Below, in pieces: positions 34,367 through 43,690 of a stretch of DNA of 64,000 nt. Within the stretch, counting starts at the first letter, position 1. Each line of letters begins with the position of its first letter. The DNA lies in the NCBI RefSeq assembly GCF_001183965.1, contig NZ_LFZV01000001.1, positions 3,588,956 to 3,652,955 of the forward strand, in the 5' to 3' direction. Below the pieces are notes generated by a model. That model made no database searches. It saw nothing but the letters and a program-made list of their open reading frames with translations, and was not told the origin of the DNA. The DNA comes from Bacillus sp. FJAT-27916 (lineage in GTDB: Bacteria; Bacillota; Bacilli; Bacillales; Pradoshiaceae). Position numbers and translations under genes: made by a program.

Positions 34367-34849
34367 TCATTCTTCATGGATGACAGCTGCTGTTTGCCCT
34401 TTGGTTACATTCAACAAATCATCCAGATGGATCTTCATTTGCATGCCAATCTTGCCGGCAGAAACGATAATGATTCCTTCCTCCTCTGCCTTCTTATCGA
34501 TGAAAGTTGGATATTGCTTTTTCATCCCGACCGGTGAACAGCCGCCGCGTATATAGCCTGTGTATTTCTGCAAATCCGCGACAGACAGCATGTCGATTTT
34601 TTTCTCTCCCGCTGCTCGTGCTGCCCGCTTTAAATCGAGTTCAGCCATAACTGGTATGACGAATACGTATAGATTTTTGGCTGCGGAGATTGTCACCAAT
34701 GTTTTGAACACATAACGGGCATCCTCGCCAATCTTAAGAGCAACAGATATCCCATCAATCTTGCCATCCTCAGGATTATATTGAAGTAATTCATAGGATA
34801 CTTTCCTTTGGTCAAGTATCCTGAGTGCATTTGTCTTTCCTTTCGCCAT
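34367..34849 (-). CDS. ybaK: Cys-tRNA(Pro) deacylase, YbaK/EbsC family
   Basis: A 160-residue trans-editing enzyme that hydrolyses Cys mischarged on tRNA(Pro). The pattern KTNALRILDQRKVSYELLQY, VFKTLVTI, YVFVIPVMAELDLKRAAR and the GYIRGGCSPVGMKKQYPTFID signature are diagnostic. The start is ATG at 34849, with GGGAGGG 6 bp upstream. It follows the AarF-like gene by 14 bp and is probably co-transcribed. Confidence 0.9.
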   Translation of the reverse strand: MAKGKTNALRILDQRKVSYELLQYNPEDGKIDGISVALKIGEDARYVFKTLVTISAAKNLYVFVIPVMAELDLKRAARAAGEKKIDMLSVADLQKYTGYIRGGCSPVGMKKQYPTFIDKKAEEEGIIIVSAGKIGMQMKIHLDDLLNVTKGQTAAVIHEE

Positions 34850-34863
34850 TCTAACCCTCCCTC

Positions 34864-36540
34864 TCAAAACCGCCCAGATCGGAAGATGGAATAGAGGAGA
34901 TAGAGAACCATGACCGTCGCAATGACAAACCCAATTTCGATAATCGGAATCTGCCACAGGATGTTGGTTCCGCCTCTGGTTGAGGAGCCAATGACCAGGC
35001 CTGCCATGATAATGCTGAAGGACAGCAGGATGATTGCATAGGATAGTTGGTTCGCCATCTTATCCATCTTTGCCAAAAACGTTTCAAGCTGCGGTACTTT
35101 AATCTGCACACTAAATTTGCCATCTTTTAATTTATTCGTCAAATCTTTCAGGCTGCGAGGCATTTCTGAGAAGAAATCAGAATAGTCGACGACCTTATTA
35201 AAGATCATCTCTGCAATATTTTTCGGCTGGAAGCGTTCCTTGACTAAATGGTCGCCAAAAGGCTCGACGACATCAAGGATATTGTATTCCGGATAAAGAG
35301 TTTCCACAACACCCTCAACAGCTAAAAAGGTTTTGCCAAGCATCGTCAAATCTGATGGAATACGGATATGATGCAGATAGGTGAGGGTGAAGAAATCATT
35401 GATGACGTCGCTGATGCTGATCTTATTTAAATTCTGCCCGTAATAATTATCAATGAATTCCTGCACATCCGCTTTTAGCTGATCGTAGTTTATGTCATCC
35501 GGCGTAATCCCAATCTTCAAAATGGAGCGTACGACAAAATCAGTATTCCCCTTTCGCAGCGCCATCAGCAGGGAGGCGAATTCATACTTCATCTCAGCAT
35601 TAATTCGGCCGATATTGCCAAAGTCAAGAAAGACAAGCCGATCGCCGGGCTGGACAAACACATTTCCGGGATGCGGGTCAGCATGAAACAAGCCTTCGTC
35701 GAGGATTTGTTTCATCATCGCCTCTGTGAAACGCTTGCTCAGCAGACAGCGGTCAAAGCCAATCTCATCAAGGCTTTTCACATCATTGATTTTAATCCCC
35801 TCCACAAACTCCATTGTAAGAACTCTTTTTGTGGAGTAATCCCAATAAACCTCCGGGATGCGGATCATATCATCATCTTTGAATTGAGCGGCAATCTTCT
35901 CGGCATTTCGTCCCTCAATCCCGTAGTCAAGCTCCATGTTCAGAGAGAGGGAAAATTCATCGACGATATCATTAATGCCATAATCTCTCGCCCAATGATA
36001 CCGCTTCTCTGCAATACGGGCGAGGTTATGCAGAATTTCAAGATCCGTATCAATGGTTTTCGTGATATTAGGTCTCTGTACCTTCACTGCCACAATATCA
36101 CCTGATGGAAGAATAGCTTTATGTACTTGACCAATAGAGGCTGCCGCAATTGGAACTGGATTAAATTCAGTAAACAATTCCTCGAGCGGCAGCTCTAATT
36201 CGTCCTCAATGATGGCCTTTACTTCATCGAAGGGAAATTCCCGTACCTTATCCTGAAGCTTCTCAAGCTCAAGGATAATGGCAGCCGGGACGATATCAGG
36301 GCGGGTACTCATCATTTGTCCGAGCTTGATATAGGTTGGACCAAGCTCCTCTAAAATCAGCCGGATACGCTCACCCGCTGGCTTTTCTTTAACATCCTTC
36401 CCTTCAAAAATCCACTTGCCGCCAAAAGGAAGCATATCAGCCAGCCCAAGCTCTTCCGCTATAGAGCCAAAACCGTTATGAATCATGGCACGAATAATAT
36501 CTTGATAGCGATTAAAATGGCGTATCCTCTTATTCAACAC
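34864..36540 (-). CDS. AarF/UbiB/ABC1-family atypical kinase
   Basis: 558 residues. An N-terminal ABC1 region (GPTYIKLGQMMSTRPDIVP, the KxGQ motif) is followed by the kinase-like core: PIAAASIGQVHKA (Ala-rich loop), VAVKVQRP (Lys), HADPHPGNVF and FLDFGNIGR (DFG-like). Two membrane segments lie at the C-terminus. Family members support isoprenoid quinone or lipid biology, and the exact substrate is unknown. GTG 36540 is preferred because AGGGGTGG sits directly against the ATG at 36546. It is preceded by a phasin-like gene. Confidence 0.88.
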   Translation of the reverse strand: MLNKRIRHFNRYQDIIRAMIHNGFGSIAEELGLADMLPFGGKWIFEGKDVKEKPAGERIRLILEELGPTYIKLGQMMSTRPDIVPAAIILELEKLQDKVREFPFDEVKAIIEDELELPLEELFTEFNPVPIAAASIGQVHKAILPSGDIVAVKVQRPNITKTIDTDLEILHNLARIAEKRYHWARDYGINDIVDEFSLSLNMELDYGIEGRNAEKIAAQFKDDDMIRIPEVYWDYSTKRVLTMEFVEGIKINDVKSLDEIGFDRCLLSKRFTEAMMKQILDEGLFHADPHPGNVFVQPGDRLVFLDFGNIGRINAEMKYEFASLLMALRKGNTDFVVRSILKIGITPDDINYDQLKADVQEFIDNYYGQNLNKISISDVINDFFTLTYLHHIRIPSDLTMLGKTFLAVEGVVETLYPEYNILDVVEPFGDHLVKERFQPKNIAEMIFNKVVDYSDFFSEMPRSLKDLTNKLKDGKFSVQIKVPQLETFLAKMDKMANQLSYAIILLSFSIIMAGLVIGSSTRGGTNILWQIPIIEIGFVIATVMVLYLLYSIFRSGRF

Positions 36541-36578
36541 TTGCATCCACCCCTACTCTATTGGTCCTCTAATGACGC

Positions 36579-36881
36579 TTAATCCTGTTTTGCTTCTAAC
36601 GCAGCAATTCTTTGCTCAAGTCTTGCGATATCCTCTTTCGTTGCAATATCCATTTCCTGAAGGCGCAGCTTAACCTTCATGTTAATTTGTTGTTCGACCT
36701 CTTTCTGGCGCTCCTCACCGCGCTGCACTAAATCATTCACCATTTGTTTTGATTCCTGTTCAGATACATCGCCGCGCTTAACCATTTCATCAACATACTT
36801 TTCAATCTGTTCCTTGCTGACAATGGCAGCTCCTAAACCAAAGGAAAAAGCTTTGTTGACCATGTCTCGAATTGTACTCAT
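36579..36881 (-). CDS. Phasin-like / PhaF-type small coiled-coil protein
   Basis: A 100-residue helical protein: IRDMVNKAFSFGLGAAIVSKEQIEKYVDEMVKRGDVSEQESKQMVNDLVQRG, then a coiled-coil tail (ATKEDIARLEQRIAALEAK). This resembles the polyhydroxyalkanoate granule-associated/phasin regulator family often encoded next to AarF kinases in Bacillus. The start is ATG at 36881, with GAGGTGG 6 bp upstream. It is probably the first gene of the aarF-ybaK unit. Confidence 0.8.
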   Translation of the reverse strand: MSTIRDMVNKAFSFGLGAAIVSKEQIEKYVDEMVKRGDVSEQESKQMVNDLVQRGEERQKEVEQQINMKVKLRLQEMDIATKEDIARLEQRIAALEAKQD

Positions 36882-36995
36882 TTCAATCCACCTCATTTAG
36901 AAATTTTTTAGACAGACTTCCTCTCCTCTTACATTCCACCATTCCATTTAAACAAACATGAATTTTATGGATATTGTGTGTATGATTCAAACAAA

Positions 36996-37024
36996 AAGAG
37001 ACAGCACTAACTGGCCGCCTCTTG
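36996..37024 (-). terminator. Terminator of the Gfo/Idh/MocA gene at 37037
   Basis: On the minus strand GAGGCGGC and GCTGTCTC form a stem with G-U pairs, followed by TTTTTG. Confidence 0.65.
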
Positions 37025-37036
37025 CTGATTCTAGTT

Positions 37037-38023
37037 TTATTGCTTGTCCGGCCCAAAGATGATGCCGCACTGCTTCCTTGTATGTTCCATTATATTTAAG
37101 ACAATTCCGCTCAGATTGGCTAGTTCTACATAGCGTTCCTCATCGCCTGTCTTGATGATATCGGTGAATGTCTCGATTTCATACACCATGTCATTATTGG
37201 TTTGTTCGATGGAAAATGGCTCACATACCTTTGTTTCCCGGTCAATGAACTCAATTTTTTCAACGGTCCCTGACCCAGGGAAGATGATATTGCCCTTCTC
37301 GCCGTGAATTTCATTTGAACCATATGAATCGGTGATTTTGGAGCAAACAATCGTGCAGACAAAATCTACGTATTGGAGGACAAGTGTACCGCCTCCATCA
37401 ACCCCGCTATCGAGCATAACGGGAACATAAATGCTTGAATCTGGCTCTCCGAATAAAGAGATTGCCATGTAGAGCGGGTAAATACCTAAGTCGACCAGCG
37501 CTCCCCCTGCGTATTTAGCTGAGAAGATATTCGGAACTTCCCCTTCCAAGTATTGATCGTAACGAGAAGAGTACTTCATATATTGCAGGTTAACGCTTCT
37601 AATTTGGCCGACACGTCCTAGATTATTCTTCAAGACGCTGAAATTCGGCGCATGAATCGTTCTCATCGCCTCGAATAAAAAGACATTATTCTTCCTTGCT
37701 GTCTCAAAGGCATTCTCCCATTCCTTCATACTCGTAAACATCGGTTTTTCACAGATAATATGCTTACCGTGCTCCATTAAGAAGATAGCCTGCTCATAAT
37801 GAATGGAATTTGGAGAGGCTATGTAGACTACCTCAATTTCCTCACAGGTCGCCAATTGCTCCAGCTGATTAAATACGAGTTTCACATCATATTGATTCGC
37901 AAAGCGTGTTGCCTTCTCTAAATCTCTTGAATAAACCGCCTTTAATGTGAGTTTTCCGCTCTCAGCAGCCGCTTCGATAAAGCGTTCAGTAATCATGCTC
38001 GTTCCAATCGTTGCAAATTTCAT
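37037..38023 (-). CDS. Gfo/Idh/MocA-family oxidoreductase (YulF-like)
   Basis: 328 residues: a Rossmann N-terminus (MKFATIGTSMITERFIEAA) without the classic GxGxxG third glycine, the CEKPMF motif, and the central LMEHGKHIICEKP stretch. The C-terminal region resembles B. subtilis YulF, a relative of rhamnose/inositol type dehydrogenases with no firm substrate. It is not closely related to the other family member at 3185 in this window. The start is ATG at 38023; the spacing of the candidate site AGGGAGT is about 8 bp. Confidence 0.82.
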   Translation of the reverse strand: MKFATIGTSMITERFIEAAAESGKLTLKAVYSRDLEKATRFANQYDVKLVFNQLEQLATCEEIEVVYIASPNSIHYEQAIFLMEHGKHIICEKPMFTSMKEWENAFETARKNNVFLFEAMRTIHAPNFSVLKNNLGRVGQIRSVNLQYMKYSSRYDQYLEGEVPNIFSAKYAGGALVDLGIYPLYMAISLFGEPDSSIYVPVMLDSGVDGGGTLVLQYVDFVCTIVCSKITDSYGSNEIHGEKGNIIFPGSGTVEKIEFIDRETKVCEPFSIEQTNNDMVYEIETFTDIIKTGDEERYVELANLSGIVLNIMEHTRKQCGIIFGPDKQ

Positions 38024-38111
38024 ATGAAAACACTCCCTAGAGCAAATTTTGATGAATTTCCTATCTTTTTATTGTATCAAAAGGAGGAAAAAGAAGCGCC
38101 TGCCAGCCACT

Positions 38112-38139
38112 AAAAAAACTGCCGGAGATGACCCGGCAG
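38112..38139 (-). terminator. Terminator of psuKG
   Basis: CTGCCGG (38119-38125) pairs with CCGGCAG (38133-38139). The minus strand continues in seven T. Confidence 0.88.
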
Positions 38140-38147
38140 CCTGTGTA

Positions 38148-39065
38148 TTATTGAGAGATTTTCCCGAAAGCAACTGCGATTTGAGCGCCGACTTTTGCAT
38201 TGTTTTTCACTAATGCGATGTTGGCTTCAAGGCTCTTGCCTTCTGTTACGTCTTTAATTTTGCCTAGTAGGAATGGAGTAACATCCTTACCAGTGATTCC
38301 AAGAGATTCTGCCTCTTCAACCGCATCATCAATTACCTTGTTGATAAAGCTGTCTTCCATTGCGAATTCCTCTGGGATTGGGTTACCGATAACCATTCCG
38401 CCTTTAAGATTCATATCCCATTTCGCCTTCATCATTTCCGCAATCTCTGTCGGAGTATCTAGACGATAGTTCACATCGAACGGACTTGTTCTTGTGAAGA
38501 AGGATGGTAATTTATCTGTTTGATAACCAACAACTGGCACCCCTTGTGTTTCAAGGTATTCCATCGTTAAACCTAGGTCAAGAATGGACTTAGCCCCTGC
38601 ACAAATGACCGCTACATCTGTCTTTGCTAATTCCTGAAGGTCGGCGGAGATATCCATTGTTGTCTCAGCTCCACGGTGCACACCGCCGATTCCGCCTGTC
38701 ACGAATGTTTTAATGCCAGCAAGCTCTGCGCAGATCATCGTTGCCGCAACCGTTGTTGCACCGTTCTTCTTCGCTGCTACCAAGTATGGCATATCGCGGC
38801 GGCTAGCTTTCGCAATGCCCTTTGTTTTCCCGAAGAATTCAAGCTCCTCATCGCTTAAGCCGATGCGAATAACACCGTCAATGACAGCCATTGTTGCCGG
38901 AACAGCTCCCTCTTCGCGGATGATAGCTTCTACTTCACGAGCTGTTTGCACGTTTTGTGGATATGGCATACCGTGTGAGATGATTGTAGATTCCAACGCT
39001 ACGATTGGTGTTCCGTTTTTCTTCGCTTCTTTCACTTCTTCTGATAATTTAATCCATTCATTCAT
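38148..39065 (-). CDS. psuG: Pseudouridine-5'-phosphate glycosidase PsuG
   Basis: A 305-residue enzyme that reversibly splits the C-C glycosidic bond of pseudouridine 5'-phosphate into uracil and ribose 5-phosphate. Conserved stretches are [66 protein letters not shown] and [19 protein letters not shown], with Mn-site acidic residues among them. It follows psuK by 16 bp. Confidence 0.94.
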   Translation of the reverse strand: MNEWIKLSEEVKEAKKNGTPIVALESTIISHGMPYPQNVQTAREVEAIIREEGAVPATMAVIDGVIRIGLSDEELEFFGKTKGIAKASRRDMPYLVAAKKNGATTVAATMICAELAGIKTFVTGGIGGVHRGAETTMDISADLQELAKTDVAVICAGAKSILDLGLTMEYLETQGVPVVGYQTDKLPSFFTRTSPFDVNYRLDTPTEIAEMMKAKWDMNLKGGMVIGNPIPEEFAMEDSFINKVIDDAVEEAESLGITGKDVTPFLLGKIKDVTEGKSLEANIALVKNNAKVGAQIAVAFGKISQ

Positions 39066-39081
39066 GTTGTTTAATCTCCTT

Positions 39082-40179
39082 TTAAAATAATCTCTCTTTT
39101 TCCTTCTCTAGGGATAGGCGATTCAAGGATGGACTGACCGTTTCCTTTGACTGAATCGTAATGGAGGCACTAGACATGCCGTATTGGCAGGATTCAAGGA
39201 TAGAATGACCCTCAATGGCACCGAGCATGATGCCCGCTGCTAGTGAATCTCCTGCACCAGTCACATCTACGACAGAATCAGCAGGCTGTCCAGTAAGGAA
39301 GCCTTCTTCCCCCTTATCGTTTATGAAATATAATCCTTTTTCACTACGTGTGATAATCACATGACGAACACCCCGAGCAAGGATTTTGGCACCAGCCGCC
39401 CGGACGGATTCATCATCATTAACCGTCAAACCAGAAAGCACCTCAGCCTCTTCCCGATTCAGGATGAGCCATTCCAGGCCACTCAGGTTTTCCGGAAGAC
39501 GGTCCAATTTCGGGATAGATACGGGAACGACAGAAACAGGGATACCTTCATCTGCACAGCGCCCAATGATATAGCTGATAATCTCCTTCGGAAAATTCGT
39601 ATCGAGCAGAACCATGGAGCTTGCGGCGATATGTGACCATCGCTTCTCGATGAACGGGATATCAACGGCATCATAGATACCCATATCAGCAAACGCAACT
39701 GCCATATTCCCATGCTCATCTAAGATGGCTGTGTATGTGCCTGTCGTATGTCCGGCAATCTCTAGAGACGGAAGAATCTTCACGTACTCACCCGTTCTAG
39801 CAAGGACATCCTTGCCTTCTCGATCATCGCCGACAACCGTCAGTAAGTGAACATCTGCTCCAATACGTCCGAGATTCTCCGCAATATTGCGGGCAACCCC
39901 GCCTAGAGTTGAAGTTGTTTGGACGGGATTAGAGGTTTCGAGACGGAAGGCTTTTTCGAGCGAGGATTTCCGGTCCATATTGGCACCGCCAATACAGACA
40001 ATCCGCTTACCCTCAGGAAGAACATAAGCACGTCCCAATAATTTTCCCTGCTTTGTCAGAGAAGAGATGTAGCCGGCAATGGCACTTCTTGAAAGATTCA
40101 GTTTCCCCGCTATCTCATTTTGCGTGATGAACGGGTTATCTTTTATTAAATGTAGAATCTGACTCTCTTTTTCATTCAT
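39082..40179 (-). CDS. psuK: Pseudouridine kinase PsuK with N-terminal HTH
   Basis: 365 residues. The first 55 residues form a winged-helix/MarR-like DNA-binding region ([30 protein letters not shown]), and the rest is a PfkB kinase ([25 protein letters not shown], and [12 protein letters not shown] with the catalytic Asp). Such HTH-PfkB fusions occur in pseudouridine and nucleoside loci and may both phosphorylate pseudouridine and autoregulate. The start is ATG at 40179 with AAAAGGGTTG upstream; the frame extends to 40230 without a site. Confidence 0.9.
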   Translation of the reverse strand: MNEKESQILHLIKDNPFITQNEIAGKLNLSRSAIAGYISSLTKQGKLLGRAYVLPEGKRIVCIGGANMDRKSSLEKAFRLETSNPVQTTSTLGGVARNIAENLGRIGADVHLLTVVGDDREGKDVLARTGEYVKILPSLEIAGHTTGTYTAILDEHGNMAVAFADMGIYDAVDIPFIEKRWSHIAASSMVLLDTNFPKEIISYIIGRCADEGIPVSVVPVSIPKLDRLPENLSGLEWLILNREEAEVLSGLTVNDDESVRAAGAKILARGVRHVIITRSEKGLYFINDKGEEGFLTGQPADSVVDVTGAGDSLAAGIMLGAIEGHSILESCQYGMSSASITIQSKETVSPSLNRLSLEKEKERLF

Positions 40180-40265
40180 AGGATTCAACCCTTTTGAAAA
40201 CATTTGTCTATAGTATAAACAATTGTCCAACTGATATACAAGGTGAAATTTAATTGAAAAAAATG

Positions 40266-40294
40266 TTCAAAAATTCAAAATAATGTAATATGAT
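40266..40294 (+). promoter_or_regulatory. Putative cstA promoter
   Basis: TTCAAA (40266-40271), 17-bp spacer, TATGAT (40289-40294). The leader is short, about 25 nt. Confidence 0.5.
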
Positions 40295-40326
40295 AGTCTA
40301 CAAATAGAAAGGAGATGAAAAGATTC

Positions 40327-42381
40327 GTGAAAGCTATTCGCTCTATCCTTCTTTGGGGGATTATCGCTGCCATCGGGGCAGTTGGGTTTGGGGTACTTGC
40401 ATTAAATCAGGGGGAAACAATCAATTCAATCTGGCTGTTAACCGCCGCTGTTTGTACATATGCAGTTGCCTACCGCTTTTATAGTAAGTTTATTGCTCAT
40501 AAAGTCTTTAATCTGGATGACAACCGAAAGACACCCGCTGAATTGAACAATGACGGGAAGGATTATGTCCCGACAAATAAATGGGTACTCTTCGGTCATC
40601 ATTTCGCTGCCATCGCTGGAGCCGGCCCACTGGTCGGACCAATTCTCGCTGCACAAATGGGCTATCTTCCAGGGACCATCTGGATTATTGTCGGTGTTGT
40701 CCTAGCCGGTGCTGTCCAGGATTTCGTTATCTTGTTCGGCTCTATCCGCCGCAATGGAAAATCACTCGGTGAGATGATTAAGGAAGAGATTGGTCCAGTG
40801 ACCGGGTTCATCGCCATGGTTGGTATTTTCGGCATCATGGTTATTCTTCTTGCCGTATTGGCTTTGGTTGTAGTGAAAGCGCTTACCGACAGCCCTTGGG
40901 GAATGTTTACGATTGCCGCCACCATCCCAATCGCCTTCTTCATGGGAATATACATGAGATACTTGCGCCCAGGCCGTGTTGGGGAAGCCTCTATTATTGG
41001 TATTATTCTATTATTGCTCTCTATTTATTTCGGCCAATATGTTTCACAGCATGAGACATTAGCCGAGATGTTTACCTTCACTGGCGAACAAATCGCGATT
41101 ATGCTGATCATTTATGGCTTTGTTGCCTCTGTTCTCCCTGTATGGCTTTTGCTTGCGCCGCGTGATTATTTAAGCACCTTCTTGAAGATTGGCACCATCG
41201 TTGGTCTTGCAATTGGGATTCTCGTTGTTGCGCCTAATCTTGAGATGCCGGCCATGACGCAATTCGTTGATGGAACAGGACCTGTCTTCTCAGGGAATCT
41301 CTTCCCATTCCTGTTCATTACTATCGCCTGTGGAGCGGTCTCTGGTTTCCACTCACTCATCTCATCCGGCACAACGCCGAAGATGATTGAACGTGAGTCA
41401 CATGCCCGTCCAATCGGTTACGGAGCCATGCTGACAGAATCCTTTGTCGCTGTTATGGCGATGATTGCCGCCTGCGTTCTGACACCAGGCATTTATTTCG
41501 CCATCAACAGTCCAGCCGCCGCAATCGGTACAGACCCGGCCGCGGTCGCAACAACGGTCTCCAGCTGGGGCTATACGGTTTCCCCGGATGATTTAACAAC
41601 GCTCGCAGATGATGTTGGGGAATCCTCCGTCATTTCACGTACAGGCGGAGCACCGACACTTGCCATTGGAATGGCGCACATCTTCTCCCAAGTGATTGGC
41701 GGCAAGGCACTCATGGCCTTCTGGTACCATTTCGCCATTCTCTTTGAGGCTTTGTTCATCCTGACGACCATTGATGCCGGAACTAGGGTGGGGCGATTCA
41801 TGGTTCAGGATCTTATCGGCACCTTCTACAAACCATTCGCCAAGACCGAATCTTGGATTCCAAATATCATTGCGACCGCCATATGTGTCCTTGGCTGGGG
41901 ATACTTCCTCTACCAAGGCGTTGTTGACCCGCTCGGTGGCATCAACACATTATGGCCGTTATTCGGGATCTCGAATCAAATGCTTGCCGGAATCGCCCTC
42001 CTGCTTGGCACGACCATCCTCTTTAAGATGGGCAAGACAAAGTATGTCTGGGTTACCTTAATTCCGACCACCTGGATTCTCATTGTCACCATGACAGCCG
42101 GCCTGCAAAAAATCTTCCATGAGAAGATATCCATCGGTTTCTTGTCACACGCCAAAGTGTACAAGGAGGCCTACGATAATGGAGAAGTGCTTGCACCGGC
42201 CAAGGATTTAGGCGAAATGAAGCAAGTCATCTTTAATGATTACCTTAATACCGGTTTAACGGCAGTCTTCATGATCGTCGTCATCACCGTCCTCATCTCA
42301 GCCGTTCGCATCTGGATTAAATTAATCAGAGGTCAATCTGTCACCATGCACGAATCAGAATACATCAGCCGAAATGCCTGA
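40327..42381 (+). CDS. cstA: CstA-family pyruvate/peptide transporter
   Basis: 684 residues with about 16-18 membrane helices. The N-terminal CstA domain (FGHHFAAIAGAGPLVGPILAAQMGYLPGTIWI) and the later SGFHSLISSGTTPKMI, TESFVAVMAMIAACVL and GTRVGRFMVQDLIG stretches are highly conserved. CstA proteins import pyruvate or peptides during carbon starvation. GTG 40327 is chosen because AAAGGAG directly abuts the ATG at 40315; the longer reading is less likely. The small YbdD-type partner follows at 18 bp. Confidence 0.93.
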   Translation: MKAIRSILLWGIIAAIGAVGFGVLALNQGETINSIWLLTAAVCTYAVAYRFYSKFIAHKVFNLDDNRKTPAELNNDGKDYVPTNKWVLFGHHFAAIAGAGPLVGPILAAQMGYLPGTIWIIVGVVLAGAVQDFVILFGSIRRNGKSLGEMIKEEIGPVTGFIAMVGIFGIMVILLAVLALVVVKALTDSPWGMFTIAATIPIAFFMGIYMRYLRPGRVGEASIIGIILLLLSIYFGQYVSQHETLAEMFTFTGEQIAIMLIIYGFVASVLPVWLLLAPRDYLSTFLKIGTIVGLAIGILVVAPNLEMPAMTQFVDGTGPVFSGNLFPFLFITIACGAVSGFHSLISSGTTPKMIERESHARPIGYGAMLTESFVAVMAMIAACVLTPGIYFAINSPAAAIGTDPAAVATTVSSWGYTVSPDDLTTLADDVGESSVISRTGGAPTLAIGMAHIFSQVIGGKALMAFWYHFAILFEALFILTTIDAGTRVGRFMVQDLIGTFYKPFAKTESWIPNIIATAICVLGWGYFLYQGVVDPLGGINTLWPLFGISNQMLAGIALLLGTTILFKMGKTKYVWVTLIPTTWILIVTMTAGLQKIFHEKISIGFLSHAKVYKEAYDNGEVLAPAKDLGEMKQVIFNDYLNTGLTAVFMIVVITVLISAVRIWIKLIRGQSVTMHESEYISRNA

Positions 42382-42399
42382 TCAGAAAGGAGACACTTC

Positions 42400-42603
42400 A
42401 TGTTTAAAAAAATCAGACATGCACTCTCCTACCGAAAACAATTTATCAGTCTAATGGTAGGCGTGCCAAGCTATGAAACCTATGTGGAACACATGAAAAC
42501 CCATCATCCAGGCGAACCGATTCCATCTCGCAAACAATTTTTCTGCGAAGCTCAGGAAGCCCGCTATAATGCGAAGGATGGGAAAGTCTCACGTTGCTGC
42601 TAA
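42400..42603 (+). CDS. YbdD/YjiX-family small protein (CstA partner)
   Basis: 67 residues, with the DUF466 pattern GVPSYETYVEHMKTHHPGEPIPSRKQFFCEAQEARYN and a C-terminal CC pair. These proteins are nearly always encoded behind cstA/btsT and are thought to assist the transporter. An AGAAAGGAG site lies 8 bp before ATG. Confidence 0.9.
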   Translation: MFKKIRHALSYRKQFISLMVGVPSYETYVEHMKTHHPGEPIPSRKQFFCEAQEARYNAKDGKVSRCC

Positions 42604-42615
42604 TTAACAGAAAGA

Positions 42616-42650
42616 GGGAAGCCCCGAATGTGCTGGGCTTCCCTCTCTTC
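42616..42650. terminator. Terminator of the cstA operon
   Basis: GGGAAGCCC (42616-42624) pairs with GGGCTTCCC (42635-42643), followed by TCTCTTCCTC. Confidence 0.75.
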
Positions 42651-42655
42651 CTCTA

Positions 42656-42886
42656 TTAATCCTCGTCCTTTGCATCCCAATCCTCTGGAATGGGTTCATG
42701 GAGCCATTCCTGAAACATCCTCTTATATACTTCGAGCTGTTCATGGTAATTGGAGAACTGTTCACGATTGATTAAATATTGTTCCCCATCAAAGACAGCA
42801 CGGATTTTCTTCTCCTGAATGAGCTGGTCTAAATAGGAGACCGGCAGATTCAAGTATTCCGCTGTTTCCTTCACAGAAAGGTACAT
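42656..42886 (-). CDS. Excisionase-type (MerR-like HTH) small DNA-binding protein
   Basis: 76 residues beginning MYLSVKETAEYLNLPVSYLDQLIQEKKIRAVFDGEQYLINREQF. This is the excisionase/MerR-like winged helix with its wing (GEQYLI), followed by a short acidic tail. Stand-alone members are found in many Bacillus genomes with no phage nearby; the role is unknown. The start is ATG at 42886, with GAGGTGAG upstream. Confidence 0.75.
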   Translation of the reverse strand: MYLSVKETAEYLNLPVSYLDQLIQEKKIRAVFDGEQYLINREQFSNYHEQLEVYKRMFQEWLHEPIPEDWDAKDED

Positions 42887-42974
42887 ACCTCTCACCTCTG
42901 ATTAACGATAGTCCATTCAGTCTAGCATACTTTATGAAGAAACACATCTCAGAGCACAGCAGCAGACTTATCGT

Positions 42975-43105
42975 TTATCTATCCATTTCGATCGGTACAT
43001 CAAGCGAAAAAAACATTGGGATTCCGACAATAATATAGAGTCCCCCTTTAGCATGACCTGGTCAAAGAGATAGGTAAAGCCAACCACCCATAGAATAATA
43101 CTGCC
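42975..43105 (-). pseudogene. Possible 3' remnant of a membrane protein gene
   Basis: Two adjoining minus-strand frames read a hydrophobic segment (GSIILWVVGFTYLFDQVM) and, after a +1 shift near 43048, KGGLYIIVGIPMFFSLDVP...DR and a stop. Together they look like the last two helices of a membrane protein with a single frameshift and no upstream body. No family recognised. A chance open stretch is possible. Confidence 0.3.
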
Positions 43106-43174
43106 TATTTAAGTATCTTCATAAGAAACCCCGTTTCAATAACCCTTTATCTCTCAATCTTTATTCACACAGAA

Positions 43175-43538
43175 AGAGTCTGGGACAAAGCGAAATAAAT
43201 GATTCTCAAAAATGAAAGATGATAACTTATTCTTCCTATTCAATAGCAGTAGGAAATAAAAGTACGTTCCATTCAGCGAAATACACTCGCTTACCGCAGG
43301 GAAGAAACTGAGCCTCCCAGGCGCTTACACCTGTGGGGTCTCAAGCCTTTCCTCGACTTCCAGCAGGAATCGAGTGCATTTCACTCCATTCCACTAGTCA
43401 CTAATAGTAGACAGCCACCATCAACTAATGCATGGGGAATAACAAATAAAGACCCGAAGGATTAGACGATAGATACATTCCTTTATCGTCTAATCCTTCA
43501 GGTTTATCATTGGCTGAAATACTTATGTCCCAGCCTCT
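43175..43538. repeat. Composite intergenic repeat element, 364 bp
   Basis: Outer inverted ends: AGAGTCTGGGACA (43175-43187) and TGTCCCAGCCTCT (43526-43538), one mismatch. Inside are an inverted pair GCGAAATACACTCG (43276-43289) / CGAGTGCATTTCAC (43371-43384) around a GC-rich core, and a perfect 16-bp hairpin (GAAGGATTAGACGATA at 43456-43471 with 43484-43499). The core (GTTCCATTCAGCG...CTCGCTTACCGC...GGGGTCTCA) resembles dispersed intergenic repeats I recall from several Bacillaceae. It is non-coding and possibly MITE- or REP-like. Confidence 0.7.
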
Positions 43539-43690
43539 TAACAATAATCTTATCTATTCATATATACCCCTTGATTTCCCCCATACCTCTTTGCTCTGCA
43601 GCCAGAGCAAGGAATATCCAGTCCCCCAACTAAATATCCCAAAGCATTTCAAGCTGTGCATTCCCCCTTAATGAATACACATGACTAAAC

